In this document: positions 47,979-59,020 of the stretch, one piece after another
How positions within the stretch are numbered: position 1 is the stretch's first letter
How the letters are laid out: the number at the start of each line of letters is the position of its first letter
Source of the DNA: Pelobates cultripes
Lineage: Eukaryota > Chordata > Amphibia > Anura > Pelobatidae
Assembly: GCA_933207985.1 (NCBI GenBank)
Contig: OW240920.1
Location: 134,506,043-134,570,042 of the forward strand
Reading direction: 5' to 3'
DNA length: 64,000 nucleotides
Translations under genes and position numbers: made by a program
Notes under the pieces: generated by a model
Seen by the model: only the letters and a program-made list of their open reading frames with translations
Database searches by the model: none
What the model was told of the DNA's origin: nothing

Positions 47979-50900
47979 CTACGGAAAGAACAAGAAAACA
48001 CCAGCATTAAAATAAATAAACAAAACCAATTGCTCATTAATGGATCCACTAAAAACGCTCCATTTCCAGAGTGTTAAATCTTTGGAAGAATATTTTGGTG
48101 ATACAATGTGTCATGAATAGGTCTGCTTTGTGTGGGTCAGATTTTCATGGGACAAGAGGTAATGTATTTATTGGACCAAAATTTCTTTCTCGCATTGGAG
48201 AAAAGTCAAATGCCTTCTTTTCACATCAATGAGATCAAATGTCAAAGGTATATTTATTTTACTACTTAAAAGTATTTAGTATTGTTTGTCTTTATTTTAT
48301 CTATTGTACAGTGTAGGGGGATATGTTAAACATATGTTAAAGATATAGAAATAATTGCTATTTAAATTATCTTCCTTTTATTTTTGTTTATATTTCAGAA
48401 AACAGTTACTCATTTAGCCTCCCACTTGCTAACTGATCGATGCCTTGTATTCTCTGTCTGCTCATAGTCTTGCAGAACATAGGGGTGCGTTACAAAAAAA
48501 ATAATAAAATATAGCGATAGTCGAAGCCATCTCAACACCAACGGGTCCTTGCCATTTATAAAGTATGTGTTTGTCAGGGCAAGTTAGTCACAGGATGGTG
48601 CACCCGCTACTTTCAGGATTAGTAAAACCACATTTCTCTGCAATTCAAAACTTACATTTATGATAGCTTTTCTTTAAAAGTGAAATTATAATAATAGTTT
48701 ATTGCTGTTAACATACTAGATCAGAAGAGAACCTTTCAATTTCACTAATGTCTGCGGACCAGAGCATTTTATATAAGACACAAAATAAATCTGCTTTGCT
48801 GTCAGGATAATTAACCCACTTAGTTATTTGTTTTATCAATCTACATGAGCACAGAGAGAGGAAGGGGGGCATGGGGTCTTACCTTTTGGATCTCTGGATT
48901 GAGAATTTCCCTGGGGCTTTTCTCAAATCGGTCAAGGTTCATGGCACTGAAAAGCAATTGAAATCATTACTCACAGGTCATCAGAGGGGGCCTGCTTTCA
49001 AGGTTTATCCCATTGTTTACAATTATACAGGAGCTCTTTTCTGACAAACGAGAGGAAAACAAAAAAAAACAAGTCTATATACCTTTAGAATATACAATAA
49101 TATATTATACTTTTAAATGATGCAGATACTTTCTTACTTTGTAGGAATGCGTGTAGCCAAAAAATATGCAGTAAAGATGGTAAAAATATTGCAATGGCCA
49201 CTCGACTTTGGAGGGAGGTGGGGGGAGGTTTAAACTGTAGTTCTCTCTGGTAGTTGACCTCTCAGATTTTCAATAATTCATTGTTAAGTAAGAATAACCA
49301 TGTAGATGGGGTGCTTGTTACATTACTAAGATCTCGGGGGCAGTCAGTGCTTGCCTTGTGAACATTAAGTAAGTGGTGGGTTTCCTTGTGGACATTTGTT
49401 GGGGGAGCTGACCTTATGGACATCAAGGAAGTGATGGGTCTCCTTGTGGACATTCGGTGAGGATGCTGACCTTATGGACATTCAGTAAAGGGGCTGCCCT
49501 TGTGGAAATTCAGTGATGGAGCTGGCCTTGTGGACATTCAGTGATGGGAACTGGCCTTGTGGAGATTTAGTGAAGCAGCATACTTTGTGGACATTCAGTT
49601 ATGGAGCTGGCCTTGTGGACATTCAGTGAGGGAACTGGCTTTGTGGAATTCAGTGCAGGAGCTAGCCTTTGGACATTTAGTGATGGGAACTGGCCTTGTG
49701 GAGATTTAGTGAAGGAGCATACTTTGTGGACATTCAGTGAGGGAACTGGCCTTGTGGACATTCAGTAAGGGAACTGGCCTTGTGGACATTCAGTGAGGGA
49801 ACTGGCTTTGTGGAATTCAGTGCAGGAGCTAGCCTTTGGACATTTAGTGATGGAGCTGGCCTTGTGGACATTCAGTGAGGGAGCTGGCCATGTGGACATT
49901 CAGAGAGGATGCTGACCTTGAGGACATTCAGTGAGGGAGCTGACCATGTAGACATACAGTGAGCATTTGGCACATAAAGTATACGATTTCAGCATACTTT
50001 CCATAATAATTCCAGATGCAAAATAAATAATCAATTATTGAATCTATTTTAGGCCAAAGCCCCAGTGGCTGTCTGACAGCTACTAGTTGGTGTGGAAATT
50101 GCAAAATGAAAAGTTTCTCAGAAACAGCATGATCAGTGTTTAAACCTCAAAATCACTTCATTAAGATAAAAATATTTTTGGTCTTAAAATGTATTAATAA
50201 ATAATAGATCATGCTACAGAACAGGAAGGTTCCTATTGAAAATAAAGTAAAGGGACTTTGATTCCATACAGTCCACCCCCCATCCCTCACTCAAGCCCTG
50301 ACTGATAATCTATAAGGGAAATCCCTGTGAACGTGAGTTACTTATACTATAAGGGTATATGTAAGAGTGTTAATGAGCAAGTCCCTTAAGTGGTTGAAAA
50401 GCACTTGTCTGGCACTATAAAATCTAAATCACAGCAAACTGTTCTTAAATGAATACAGGTCACAAATTGACATCACCAGCTCATAGTGTTGAACACTAAA
50501 TCTTGTTAAAGTTAATTCCGTGTCTCTTCAAACCAGTAATGTTTTAGCTGCAGCAGAATAGAAAGAGCTTACCTTAATATAGATTTCACAGACAGAGTTT
50601 TTGTTGGGCAGTACGAAAGGCATATTTTCTGTGTCCCCTGAAAGATACAAATACAGAAAATATCTTTGAAAAAATACGATGTATCACTTCAACCTACCTA
50701 CAGTATATTAAACCATTAGGGCAGGCATTTAATGGATTGTTAACTAAGCTTGGCACCCCAGAACTTCGTGAATATTAATTCTTTTAAGCAAACGGTCCAT
50801 TATGGGAAATGTAGTTTATATAAAATATGCATTATTAGGCTATTCTAAGATCAGTGATGGGGATGCCAGATTTAAAAAAGATTTAAAATAAATAAAATAA

Positions 50901-53900
50901 ATAAAACAAAATTTCTTTGGACTGTATTGGGCAAAATGTAGGCATCAGTATTCTTTCTACATACAGTCCCAACGTGTACTATTTTTAATATGTGTTACTG
51001 ATTTAATAGGCTGACTAGCAGAGGTGGCCACACACATCACAGATCACTTTTTGGTTTTTGGTTTCTAAGTATCACAGTGTCATTTTACAAGCATGTTGAT
51101 GCCCTGTGTGAAAAAATAATCTTTATTGCACCAAAAACAAAGAGCAGTTTAAAGCGTTTAAGAGCATAATACAAGTTGCAAATGCAAAAAGCTAAGCAGC
51201 AAGCGGTGCCGGTCTCTGAGTAGACCCTAGGTACGAAGACGTGGCAGATTTTTAAAAAAAATATTGTCAAATTCTTTAGCAGGGAAGGGACGAACTGGGG
51301 GAAGACATATAACGTTGCACCGGCCGTTATAAACATCCCCAGAGCAGTAAACTGTCAAACGTTAAAAGAAAAAGAGTAAAATAATAAGAAAAGGGTAAAC
51401 ACATACATGTAAACAACATACAAAACTCAAATTGATTTGTACCTTTCTATATATTCCCTATAATTAACTATCTCTGCATTCGCATGCAGAGGATGATGGG
51501 GGATGTAGTTTGGTAACAGCAGGAGTTCAGTAGATTGTGACTGGTACAACATATACAACAAAATGGATATTAGGAGAGATCTTAAGTACTGTTTTGTGAA
51601 CAGAAATACATTTGGGGAAACTGAAAGCTACGTGTATTCATCTAAAACAAATGATTTTCATTTTATTTTACCTTTAATGCTCCAGTGGTGGTGCTTACGC
51701 TCCCGTGTTTTTCATTACAGATGTTTTATTAAAACCAATTTGTACGAAAGATATCACCGCAAAGAATATCTCGCCTTTTTAAAAGATTGTTTTCGATCTA
51801 CCTCCTCCAATCAAATTCCTCGCTAGTTTGTTTATGTTATTTCTTATCCATAGGCAGTTATTTGTTGGACTTACAATATGACTTTGATTATCACGGAGTC
51901 CGTTATTGATTTTTCTTTTTGCCTCTCCCATAATTTTTATATAGAGATGTCAATTTGTCTGGGAATATTACTTCATACAAAAGCTAGTTATTCTAAAGGG
52001 AAAGTCCAGTCTGTAAGTGACCCATCATTTAATAAAAGTATTTATAGAATTCTATAGATAATGCATTAAAAAAAGGATTTGGGAGAAAACATTTTGTTTA
52101 AAAAAAAAAAATCACCATTGCAGTTCCTGGTTTGCTACAACATCCCAAGATTTGTCGTCTCTGCAGTCATTTCCACCTGTCAAGAAGTAGCTGAAACGGT
52201 TTTATCGATTTATATACTGCCACAGCCATCCATGGGAGCTTAATTAATTTCCCATAAATCACTACTGTGCAGAAGTTTATAGAATATATATTTTAGTGGA
52301 GAAGACGTAAAGGAAAAGGCATTAACTGATTATTTAAAGGGACACTATAGTCACCAAAACAACTTTAACCTAATTCAGGAGTTTTGCTGTATAGATCATG
52401 CCCCTGCAGTCTCACTGCTCAATGCTCTGCCATTTAGGAGTTGAATCACTTTGTTTATACAGCCCTAGTCACACCTCCCTGAATGGGACTTACACAGCCT
52501 TCCTAAACACTTCCTGTAAAGTGAGAGTTTAAACTTTATTGCAAATTCTGTTTAACTTAGAATGTATCTCCTTTACTGTTAATAGCTTGCAGACCTTGCA
52601 GGACCCTCCTGTATGTAATTAAAGTTCAGTTAGCAGAGATGGGGGATAAACAATATCTAAAGTAAGTTAACACCTGATTGAAAATATAACCTTTTTTTTC
52701 ATGCAGGCTCTGTGACTCACAGCCAAGGGTTGTGTGGCTAGGGCTTCATAAACAGAAACAAAAGTGATTTAAAACCTAAATGGCAGAGAATTGAGCAGGG
52801 AGATTTCAGAGGCACGATCTATAAACTAAAACAGCTTCATTAAGCTAAAGTAGTTTTGATGACTATAGTGTCCCTTTAATATTCCTTATTGACCCGTTAG
52901 CACCTGCAGTGTAAGACTGAAAGGCAAAGCATCCCCTTATTAAGGTTTCCACTTCCCAATTAGGATCTATGCTATAGCCTTGTCCATTCATATGCTTAAC
53001 AGTAGTTGTATGAAAATTCTACATCTCATCATCTTTCCCGCATCACTGATTTCTTTTCTTTTCTTTTGTTTAACTCGAGAATCATTGAGGCTTGTAGATT
53101 ACATAATCAAAGGATCGAGCACTACAATATCTCGCGTTAATAATTTAATAATTTAGTGTTTCAGGTGATTTGAAACCAGGCTAGGTTTAAGTACTGCTTA
53201 GTAGCTCCAGCCCTCACAGTATTACATGCAATGGCTCTTGTCCTTTCGGAGTTCTTCCTTCTGTTTCTATCACACATAATGTAGCTGGAAGGCAAATATC
53301 ATCGATGTGCTGCTGCTGCCCGGGCGAATGTCTGATGGCATGGACTATTTCCAGCGTCCTTGCCCGTATGATCTCATCAAACACAATGCCAAGTCTACAG
53401 CTCATGGTTAAATGTGTGTCTCCACCGAGCATCACGCACAGAGGGATTTAGTGAGATTGCGTATTCAGTGCCAATTCTACCCATCAATAAACTAGTTTTT
53501 TGGCATTGTTTAGGATATTTTATCCTCCCATCCAAAAATAATCATCTAGATAGATGATGAGGTCCTAAAGCAGGCAGATATTATTCGGATAAGGCAGACA
53601 TAACATGGACGCTCACTTAACATTTAAAGGAATGAATACCACCTGTTGTGTTTTCTCGTCCATGTTTAGAAACAGCCCAATAGCTATTCAAATATTCTTA
53701 ATGGATGTGTATTTCAAGAAAAATAAATTAATAAATAAACAAGAAAACTGAATTTTTTTTTTTTTTAATTCATGTCACCTACCAGGCTGTCCAAATTTCT
53801 TGAAGCCCCCACGGTGCCATGCTGTCTTTTGGTAAATTTCTGTGGCATACAGGAAAGGGGAGGAGTTATCCTGGCACTTTTGCAACAAGAAATTAAAATG

Positions 53901-55438
53901 GCTGCTCCCACTGGCATACAAATAAAATCATTCTATATATCTTAATCTCACGTGTATACACCCTACCACAAGTGTTTTGTTTACATAGAATTAACTGAGA
54001 ACAGCAGGTGTGCAGGAGAGACATGTCTGCGCTAATATCTTTATTAGATTAGAATTTTCATTGACCTAGGTTGGGCTAAAAATGCTCGCCATCTGTAAAG
54101 AGCAGAGTTGCCAACTAGCCAGCAAACGACTTATCAAATATGGCAGACATATCTACTACTAGGCCCAGGGGCTGTCCTTTCACTTACTGTTTTTCTCCAT
54201 AGAATTGCACGGTACTGTGGTACTCGCTGGTTATTCTGGTCGGAGAGAACCACAGAAAGAAAAAAAGGGTTCTTCTCTGCATCTGTTCCAATGTAGTTTT
54301 GATGTACTGGAAGATATAAGAGAAAAATCTAATTTTCCATTTGCTTCTATTTGGCACTGACTGCACAGTACAGGGAGAGTTGGTAAATACAGGACAAGGG
54401 TTTATGGAGGAAGTCACGGTCCACGACTGAGGTGTATGGTACAAAATTTGAAGACTCTGTGTAGGTGCGGTAAGAAATAACGTGTATGTGTTTTAAGCAA
54501 CCAACCCCTTGGTAAGAGGCAGGCCTCTGAAAGGCCAGTAAATATGGCAACTATAGGTTTGGGATAGACACCAGGTCCATGAGACACAGTTGATGCCAGG
54601 GTAAACATGAACTAGACAACAGGGTACGTGTACGAAGAAATGCAAAACAATTGATTACATCAGCAGTTTCTTGTATCCACGAATAGTAGTTGATTCAGTA
54701 ATCAACACAACAGCACGTTACATCAAAGCACTTAGTTATAAGCACCACGATGAAACAAGCTTATGACTAAATATTAGGCAATGCAATCCTTGCTTTGCTC
54801 GATCACTGTGCCGTTTGATTTTTCTATTTTCATTTCCTATTGGATACATTTAGGACTGAAAGTAGAAATTTAATTTGGAGATCTCCTGAAGTCCATTATT
54901 ACGTTTAAGCGTGAACTATCACATAATTTGGGTAGCTCACACATACCACGTCCAATAGAATTTAAAAGGCGTAAAATTAAACAGGTGTAAAAAAATTCAA
55001 ACAACGTATGAAATGATAAATACACTAATAAAACCGGAAATGTAATGTCATTTAGATTTTTACATTTTAAATAACTTTGTCCATCATATGATTTTTTTGT
55101 GGGAAGAAAGGGGAAAAAAACAAAAAAAGAAAATGTATTTTCTGTTTTTATAAAATAAATCAGGAATTGTGGAATATGACATGAAAATGAAATATTTTTG
55201 TAATAGCCAATCGTTTTCCAGTCTCTCCCACTGCCTGTCTTAAAGTTTATTTTTATTTTTCGGCTCCGAACTCTCGGGAGTTGGGTCTGCTCTGTTTGAC
55301 ATTCCATATAAATCCACAGACAGATACATTTCAAAATGATGTGGATGTTATAATCACCTTTCCCAAGAAAATATTTGAAGTACCATCTGGTGTGATATTC
55401 AGGGTTTTCCAAATGCACATCTGTTCTTCTCCAGGTCC
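47952..55438 (-). CDS. GARNL3: GARNL3 5' portion: five exons on the opposite strand (inverted contig)
   Basis: On the - strand, exons 55438-55358, 54306-54188, 50637-50573, 48946-48883 and 47978-47952 join in frame (118 complete codons plus a split Gly at the 5' end, no stop) with GT-AG introns. They read TWRRTDVHLENPEYHTRWYF, KYFLGKVHQNYIGTDAEKNP, FFLSVVLSDQNNQRVPQYRA, ILWRKT, KICLSYCPTKTLSVKSIL, AMNLDRFEKSPREILNPEIQ and KDLLVLEEQE. Human GARNL3 has the same run leading into the Rap-GAP domain. The next residues (the Rap-GAP core with its catalytic Asn helix) would lie beyond the gap. These are the front of the same gene whose rear is at 2582-40712. Confidence 0.94.
48883..48946 (-). CDS. 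GARNL3: GARNL3 exon AMNLDRFEKSPREILNPEIQ
   Basis: Acceptor CAATTGCTTTTCAG, donor GTAAGACC. One base completes Ser, then AMNLDRFEKSPREILNPEIQ and K. Human: AMNLDKFEKGPREIFHPEIQ. 64 bp. Confidence 0.95.
49400..49965. repeat. 28-bp minisatellite with ~167-bp higher-order copies
   Basis: Unit TTGTGGACATTCAGTGAGGG plus AACTGGCC, about 20 diverged copies. A variant block (ACTGGCTTTGTGGAATTCAG then TGCAGGAGCTAGCC) recurs near 49634 and 49801, showing a six-unit higher-order period. Intronic. Confidence 0.85.
49966..50572 (-). other. GARNL3: GARNL3 intron, no recognised element
   Basis: AT-rich intronic sequence with nothing assignable. Confidence 0.55.
50573..50637 (-). CDS. GARNL3: GARNL3 exon KICLSYCPTKTLSVKSIL
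   Basis: Acceptor GTATCTTTCAG, donor GTAAGCTC. 65 bp: GTQ then KICLSYCPTKTLSVKSIL plus two bases of Ser. Human: KICLPYSPTKTLSVKSIL. A second frame through the same exon is also open but does not fit the flanking phases. Confidence 0.95.
51095..51425 (-). mobile_element. 5'-truncated LINE 3' end (candidate)
   Basis: On the - strand it ends TTGTTTTTGGTGCAATAAAG followed by an A/T tail, with CTCTGGGGATGTTTATAAC-type sequence upstream. The GGTGCA-AATAAAG end is similar in style to other L1-derived 3' ends here. Edges approximate. Confidence 0.45.
51430..52333 (-). other. GARNL3: GARNL3 intron, no recognised element
   Basis: Contains an 87-codon + strand open frame at 51563-51826 without family resemblance. 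Otherwise unique-looking. Confidence 0.5.
52334..52879. mobile_element. T2-family MITE, subfamily B, complete foldback copy
   Basis: TTAA at 52334-52337 and 52876-52879. Ends TTAAAGGGACACTATAGTCA and TGACTATAGTGTCCCTTTAA are perfectly inverse over most of their length. Each arm is about 270 bp and nearly the whole element is palindromic. Confidence 0.88.
52880..54187 (-). other. GARNL3: GARNL3 intron, one unexplained open frame at 53435-53214
   Basis: The - strand frame 53435-53214 (73 codons: GGDTHLTMSCRLGIVFDEII, RARTLEIVHAIRHSPGQQQH...) has balanced codon use unlike the neighbouring AT-rich DNA. I do not recognise it. It is not bounded by good splice sites in phase with the flanking GARNL3 exons. 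It could be a conserved non-coding element or a gene fragment. Confidence 0.35.
54188..54306 (-). CDS. GARNL3: GARNL3 exon HQNYIGTDAEKNPFFLSVVL
   Basis: Acceptor TCTTATATCTTCCAG, donor GTAAGTG. Two bases complete Val, then HQNYIGTDAEKNPFFLSVVL, SDQNNQRVPQYRAILWRKT, ending in phase 0. Human: HQNYIGNDAEKSPFFLSVTL and SDQNNQRVPQYRAILWRKT. 119 bp. Confidence 0.96.
54307..55357 (-). other. GARNL3: GARNL3 intron
   Basis: AT-rich sequence between two coding exons, with a donor GTGATT on the right. No recognised element. Confidence 0.6.
55358..55438 (-). CDS. GARNL3: GARNL3 exon TWRRTDVHLENPEYHTRWYF
   Basis: Acceptor GTATACACCAG, donor GTGATTA (weak). Two bases complete Gly, then TWRRTDVHLENPEYHTRWYF and KYFLGK plus one base. 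Human: TWRRTDVHLENPEYHTRWYF. This is the most upstream GARNL3 exon I could find. Earlier exons and the promoter are outside the window. Confidence 0.95.
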
Positions 55439-55989
55439 CTGGTGTATACTCAATATTCTAACGAGGAATAAATGAAAAAGATAGAGTCAGTGCTGGGTGT
55501 TAAATAAGGATACGGCACCCCTTCCAGCAGGTTACTGAGTGGCTAAAGACTCAGGACTAGGCTACTTAAATTGTATAAACAGTCTGGTGGCTATACCATA
55601 TGTGAAATTCAGATCTAGTTTTCTAACGATGATGTCAATGGTCAGAATTTTGTTAAATGCATGCAAGTTGGGTTACAAACACAGATGGATCGGTAGAAAT
55701 AAAATATGATTACGTAACCCAATCTACTTATACAAATGGAGAGCGAGAACAAAGAATTTTGCCCTCAATTTCATATTTGTTTTGGATACGCTTTCCAAAT
55801 GATTTAATATTTTTGGCTAAACTTTTTTAAATGATTTAAAAAAAAAAAAATATTTAAAATATAAAATATGTATATATTAAAATGTTTTTTTTTCTAAATA
55901 TTAAATAATTGTAAACATTTAATACATTATTTGAAAGGTTTATCCAAAACTAATAAATCAAGGCTTTTCATAACAAAAATTAATTTGTA
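55439..55989 (-). other. GARNL3: GARNL3 intron, AT-rich
   Basis: A/T homopolymers around 55840-55910. No recognised element. Confidence 0.55.
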
Positions 55990-56575
55990 AACACATTTAG
56001 TGCAGTTTTAAAAGACACATTACAGACATGTTCTATTGCTGTTGACATCTGTCCCATATGCATTTACCAAGCAAACTGAAATTAATTTTATTGTTGTGGA
56101 CATCTATAATAACCAAACACACTGTCTGCTCCTGTGAGTTTTATTGTTGTGGAGCTCTCATACATTCATAAACGCTGTGAGTTTTACGGTGTTATTGAAC
56201 CAATGTCAGAATAAAGTACATGGACCATAATATTCAGTTCCACAAGATATTGTTTGGTGCACAGACAATATTTGTCATCCATCATCTTGTATACACATGA
56301 TGCACACTACCGTGAGGTTTTTTTTGTTGTCCCTTTGGGGGTTTTTTTTTTTAACTCCCTTATACACTCATGCATATTCCAAATTTTTGTGAGGTTTGCT
56401 GCTGTGGAATTCGGTAAATAACTCGTACACTGCACATCACCATGAATTTATTTTCTGTGGAGCTCTGTGATTCTTTCATATTTACTTCACTATACTGTTA
56501 AGTTTAATTGCTGTGGGGCTCTGTGATTCACTGATACACATTGCATATTACTTTTTGTTGTAACATATTCATCCT
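55990..56575 (+). repeat. Degenerate satellite (ancestral copies of the 63-bp array)
   Basis: Recurrent but diverged phrases such as TTTTATTGTTGTGGAGCTCT, GTGAGTTTTA, TGATTCACTGATACACATTG. Units vary in length. Same vocabulary as the tight array at 57576. Confidence 0.65.
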
Positions 56576-57138
56576 CACCTTGTGGTACCTGTGGTAGTAA
56601 TTGTCTTTCTGACAGTAACGGAAGTGCCGCTCAGCAGCCATGCGCCAGTACACCTGACTCCTGCAACATGTTGGTGGACACCGGCCGCTGTGGATCCACG
56701 CCATTTTATAGCCCCAAGTCCGCCCATGGTAATGACGACGTCAACGTGCGCGTGACGTCACGCAAAGGATGCGCACGCATGTTCTGGGGTCAAACGCCGG
56801 TTATGGCCAATCGGATCCACAAGAGAGTTATTTAAACTCACCTATTCCTTTAGCTCATTGCCCTGTCATGTTTTCCCTTAGTTGGTTATCCGAGAGTGTG
56901 TTCCTGAGCATTTATTTCTGATTATTGACTTTGGCTTAGTCTTGACTTCCCTGAATTCTGGTCTCCTTGACTTTTGGCTTTCCCTAATCGTTGTGTCTCC
57001 TTCTGTGTCCCTGACCTCGGCAAGTATTCTGACTATTCTGTGGTATATTAAGTCCGGCCATTCTAAGGCCCGGTAAAACGTTACCTTTAGTCCTAGGTGT
57101 GATATTATTCTGCCTGCTGGATCTACTAGTAATCCTGA
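56576..57138 (+). mobile_element. GC-rich insertion interrupting the satellite, possibly an LTR
   Basis: Sequence between TGTGGTACCTGTGG and TAGTAATCCTGACA is unlike the array on both sides, starts TG and ends CA, and is CpG-rich in its first 200 bp. Text such as CTTGACTTTTGGCTT and CTGACCTCGGC resembles amphibian retrotransposon LTRs. No polypurine tract or clear target duplication was confirmed, so a solo LTR is only a suggestion. Confidence 0.35.
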
Positions 57139-57575
57139 CAGTTGTATTGTTCTCGAGCTCTGTGATTTAGTCATAAAAACAACACATTGCTGAGTTTTAT
57201 TACTGTGGAGCTCTGCAATTCACTCCCTAACCGTCCTGATTTCACCCGCTTTTGGGACACCAGGAAACTGTCCCAAACAATCATAGCGCGAGCGCATTGT
57301 TAGAAGTGCTTGCGCTTTGTTTAGGGCCCTGAAACAGCCCTCAGTGGATGTTCTGTCATCAGTAAGCCAGTTAAAATGATTGGCAGAAAGCGTGTCACAC
57401 CAGGCTGACCTGCCAGGATTTTGGTGGACATGCCTTTTTTCCAGACAGGACTGACCCAGTGATGTGATTGTGCCACTGGCCCACCCCTTTACTCCACTCC
57501 AACTCCTGTCCCAATTCTGAGCCAGCCAATGTTGGGAGGTATGCACTTATACAGACTACACATCACTTTTACTTG
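57139..57575 (+). other. Degenerate satellite plus unique sequence
   Basis: 57139-57230 has satellite words (GTTGTATTGTTCTCGAGCTC; TTTTATTACTGTGGAGCTCT). 57230-57550 contains no recognised feature. Confidence 0.5.
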
Positions 57576-58212
57576 TTGAGGAGATCTCTGATACATTCAC
57601 ATACACTGATACACTGCGCATTGCTGTGAATTTTATTGTTGTGGAGATCTCTGATACATTCACATACATGGATACACTGCGCATTGCTGTGAATTTTATT
57701 GTTGTGGAGATCTCTGATACATTCACATACACTGATACATTGTGCATTGCTGTGAATGTTATTGTTGTGGAGATCTCTGATACATTCACATACACTGATA
57801 CACTGTGCATTGCTGTGAATGTTATTGTTGTGGAGATCTCTGATACATTCACATACACTGATACACTGTGCATTGCTGTGAATGTTATTGTTGAGGAGAT
57901 CTCTGATACATTCACATACACTGATACACTGTGCATTGCTGTTAATTTTATTGTTGTGGAGATCTCTGATACATTCACATACACTGATACACTGTGCATT
58001 GCTGTGAATGTTATTGTTGTGGAGACCTCTGATACATTCACATACACTGATACACTGTGCATTGCTGTTAATTTTATTGTTGTGGAGATCTTTGATACAT
58101 TCACATACACTGATACACTGTGCATTGCTGTGAATGTTATTGTTGTGGAGATCTCTGATACATTCACATACACTGATACACTGCGCATTGCTGTGAATTT
58201 TATTGTTGTGGA
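57576..58212. repeat. 63-bp tandem array, ~10 copies
   Basis: Unit GTGGAGATCTCTGATACATT, CACATACACTGATACACTGT, GCATTGCTGTGAATGTTATT, GTT (63 bp). Copies differ at a few bases (AATGTT/AATTTT; one GAGGAG; one ACATGG). As 63 is divisible by three, three frames stay open for over 200 codons. Intronic (between upstream GARNL3 exons). Confidence 0.95.
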
Positions 58213-59020
58213 TCTCCATGTTTCACTCATACATGACTGCCAACCCACCGTGCATGGACGCTGGTTCCACTAACAACCAGAAACAATAGCAAAGATTGAA
58301 ATTGTCCAGTATGAACCTTAAGTCAGAGTGTGCTCCTTTTTGTAAGGTGTAAAACTAAAAACCTGGCATACACATCTACTATGTGAAAATTAAGAGACAT
58401 TCAATTAAGTAATGGGGTAGAGAAATCCCCTCAATAATCATGATTCACATGCAAAATAGTTGAGCTCCAAGAAAAAAGGAGGGTTCCATGCTCATCCCAA
58501 CATTCCCAAATTCATTCAGGACCTGGTTTCAAGCTGAACTTTGTTCCCTGGCATTACTAGGTGCCCTAATGCTATGCTCAGGACACTAGGACATTGCAGA
58601 GAGCACTGAAACAGTGGTCCCTGCATAGTCTGCCCTTGATGGGCGAGACTGCTTGATAGGCAGGCATTCTGGCCTATATTCACACTAGGCTGGTCTGCCA
58701 ATTCTCTTGGCGGACCTACCCTCTTCTTTAGGCAAGTAATGTGTCGCCAGCCCACCCTTATTAATCCTTGTCACCTCACGGGATACCTATGTTGGGGAAA
58801 TGATACCAGAGCAAAAAAAAAAGGCCACACGGATTTAGGTGTTATAGAGGAACTGTGCTAAAAATAATGACATTTTATTCTAATGGAGCTTGAAAAAAGA
58901 TTTTTAAAATATGGAACTTCTGTCAATGATATCGTGGGTCAATATTATGAGTGGTAAAATGCACATATTTTGTCAGTAAAGCTCTGTTTTAAAAATAGCC
59001 CCAAATCTCTTTAATGTCTG
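58213..59020 (+). other. Intronic/unassigned sequence
   Basis: No recognised element; short frames only. Confidence 0.5.

Noticed and set aside
49400..49965. CRISPR-like spaced repeats
   Set aside because: Repeat units abut with no unique spacers and the context is a vertebrate intron.
50573..50637. Alternative reading MPFVLPNKNSVCEIYIK of a - strand exon
   Set aside because: It does not fit the phases of neighbouring exons, while the KICLSYCPTKTLSVKSIL frame joins perfectly and matches GARNL3.
57556..58273. Three open frames of 215-230 codons on both strands
   Set aside because: The 63-bp period is a multiple of three, so open frames persist automatically; the peptides are simple repeats (SVYVNVSEISTTI type).
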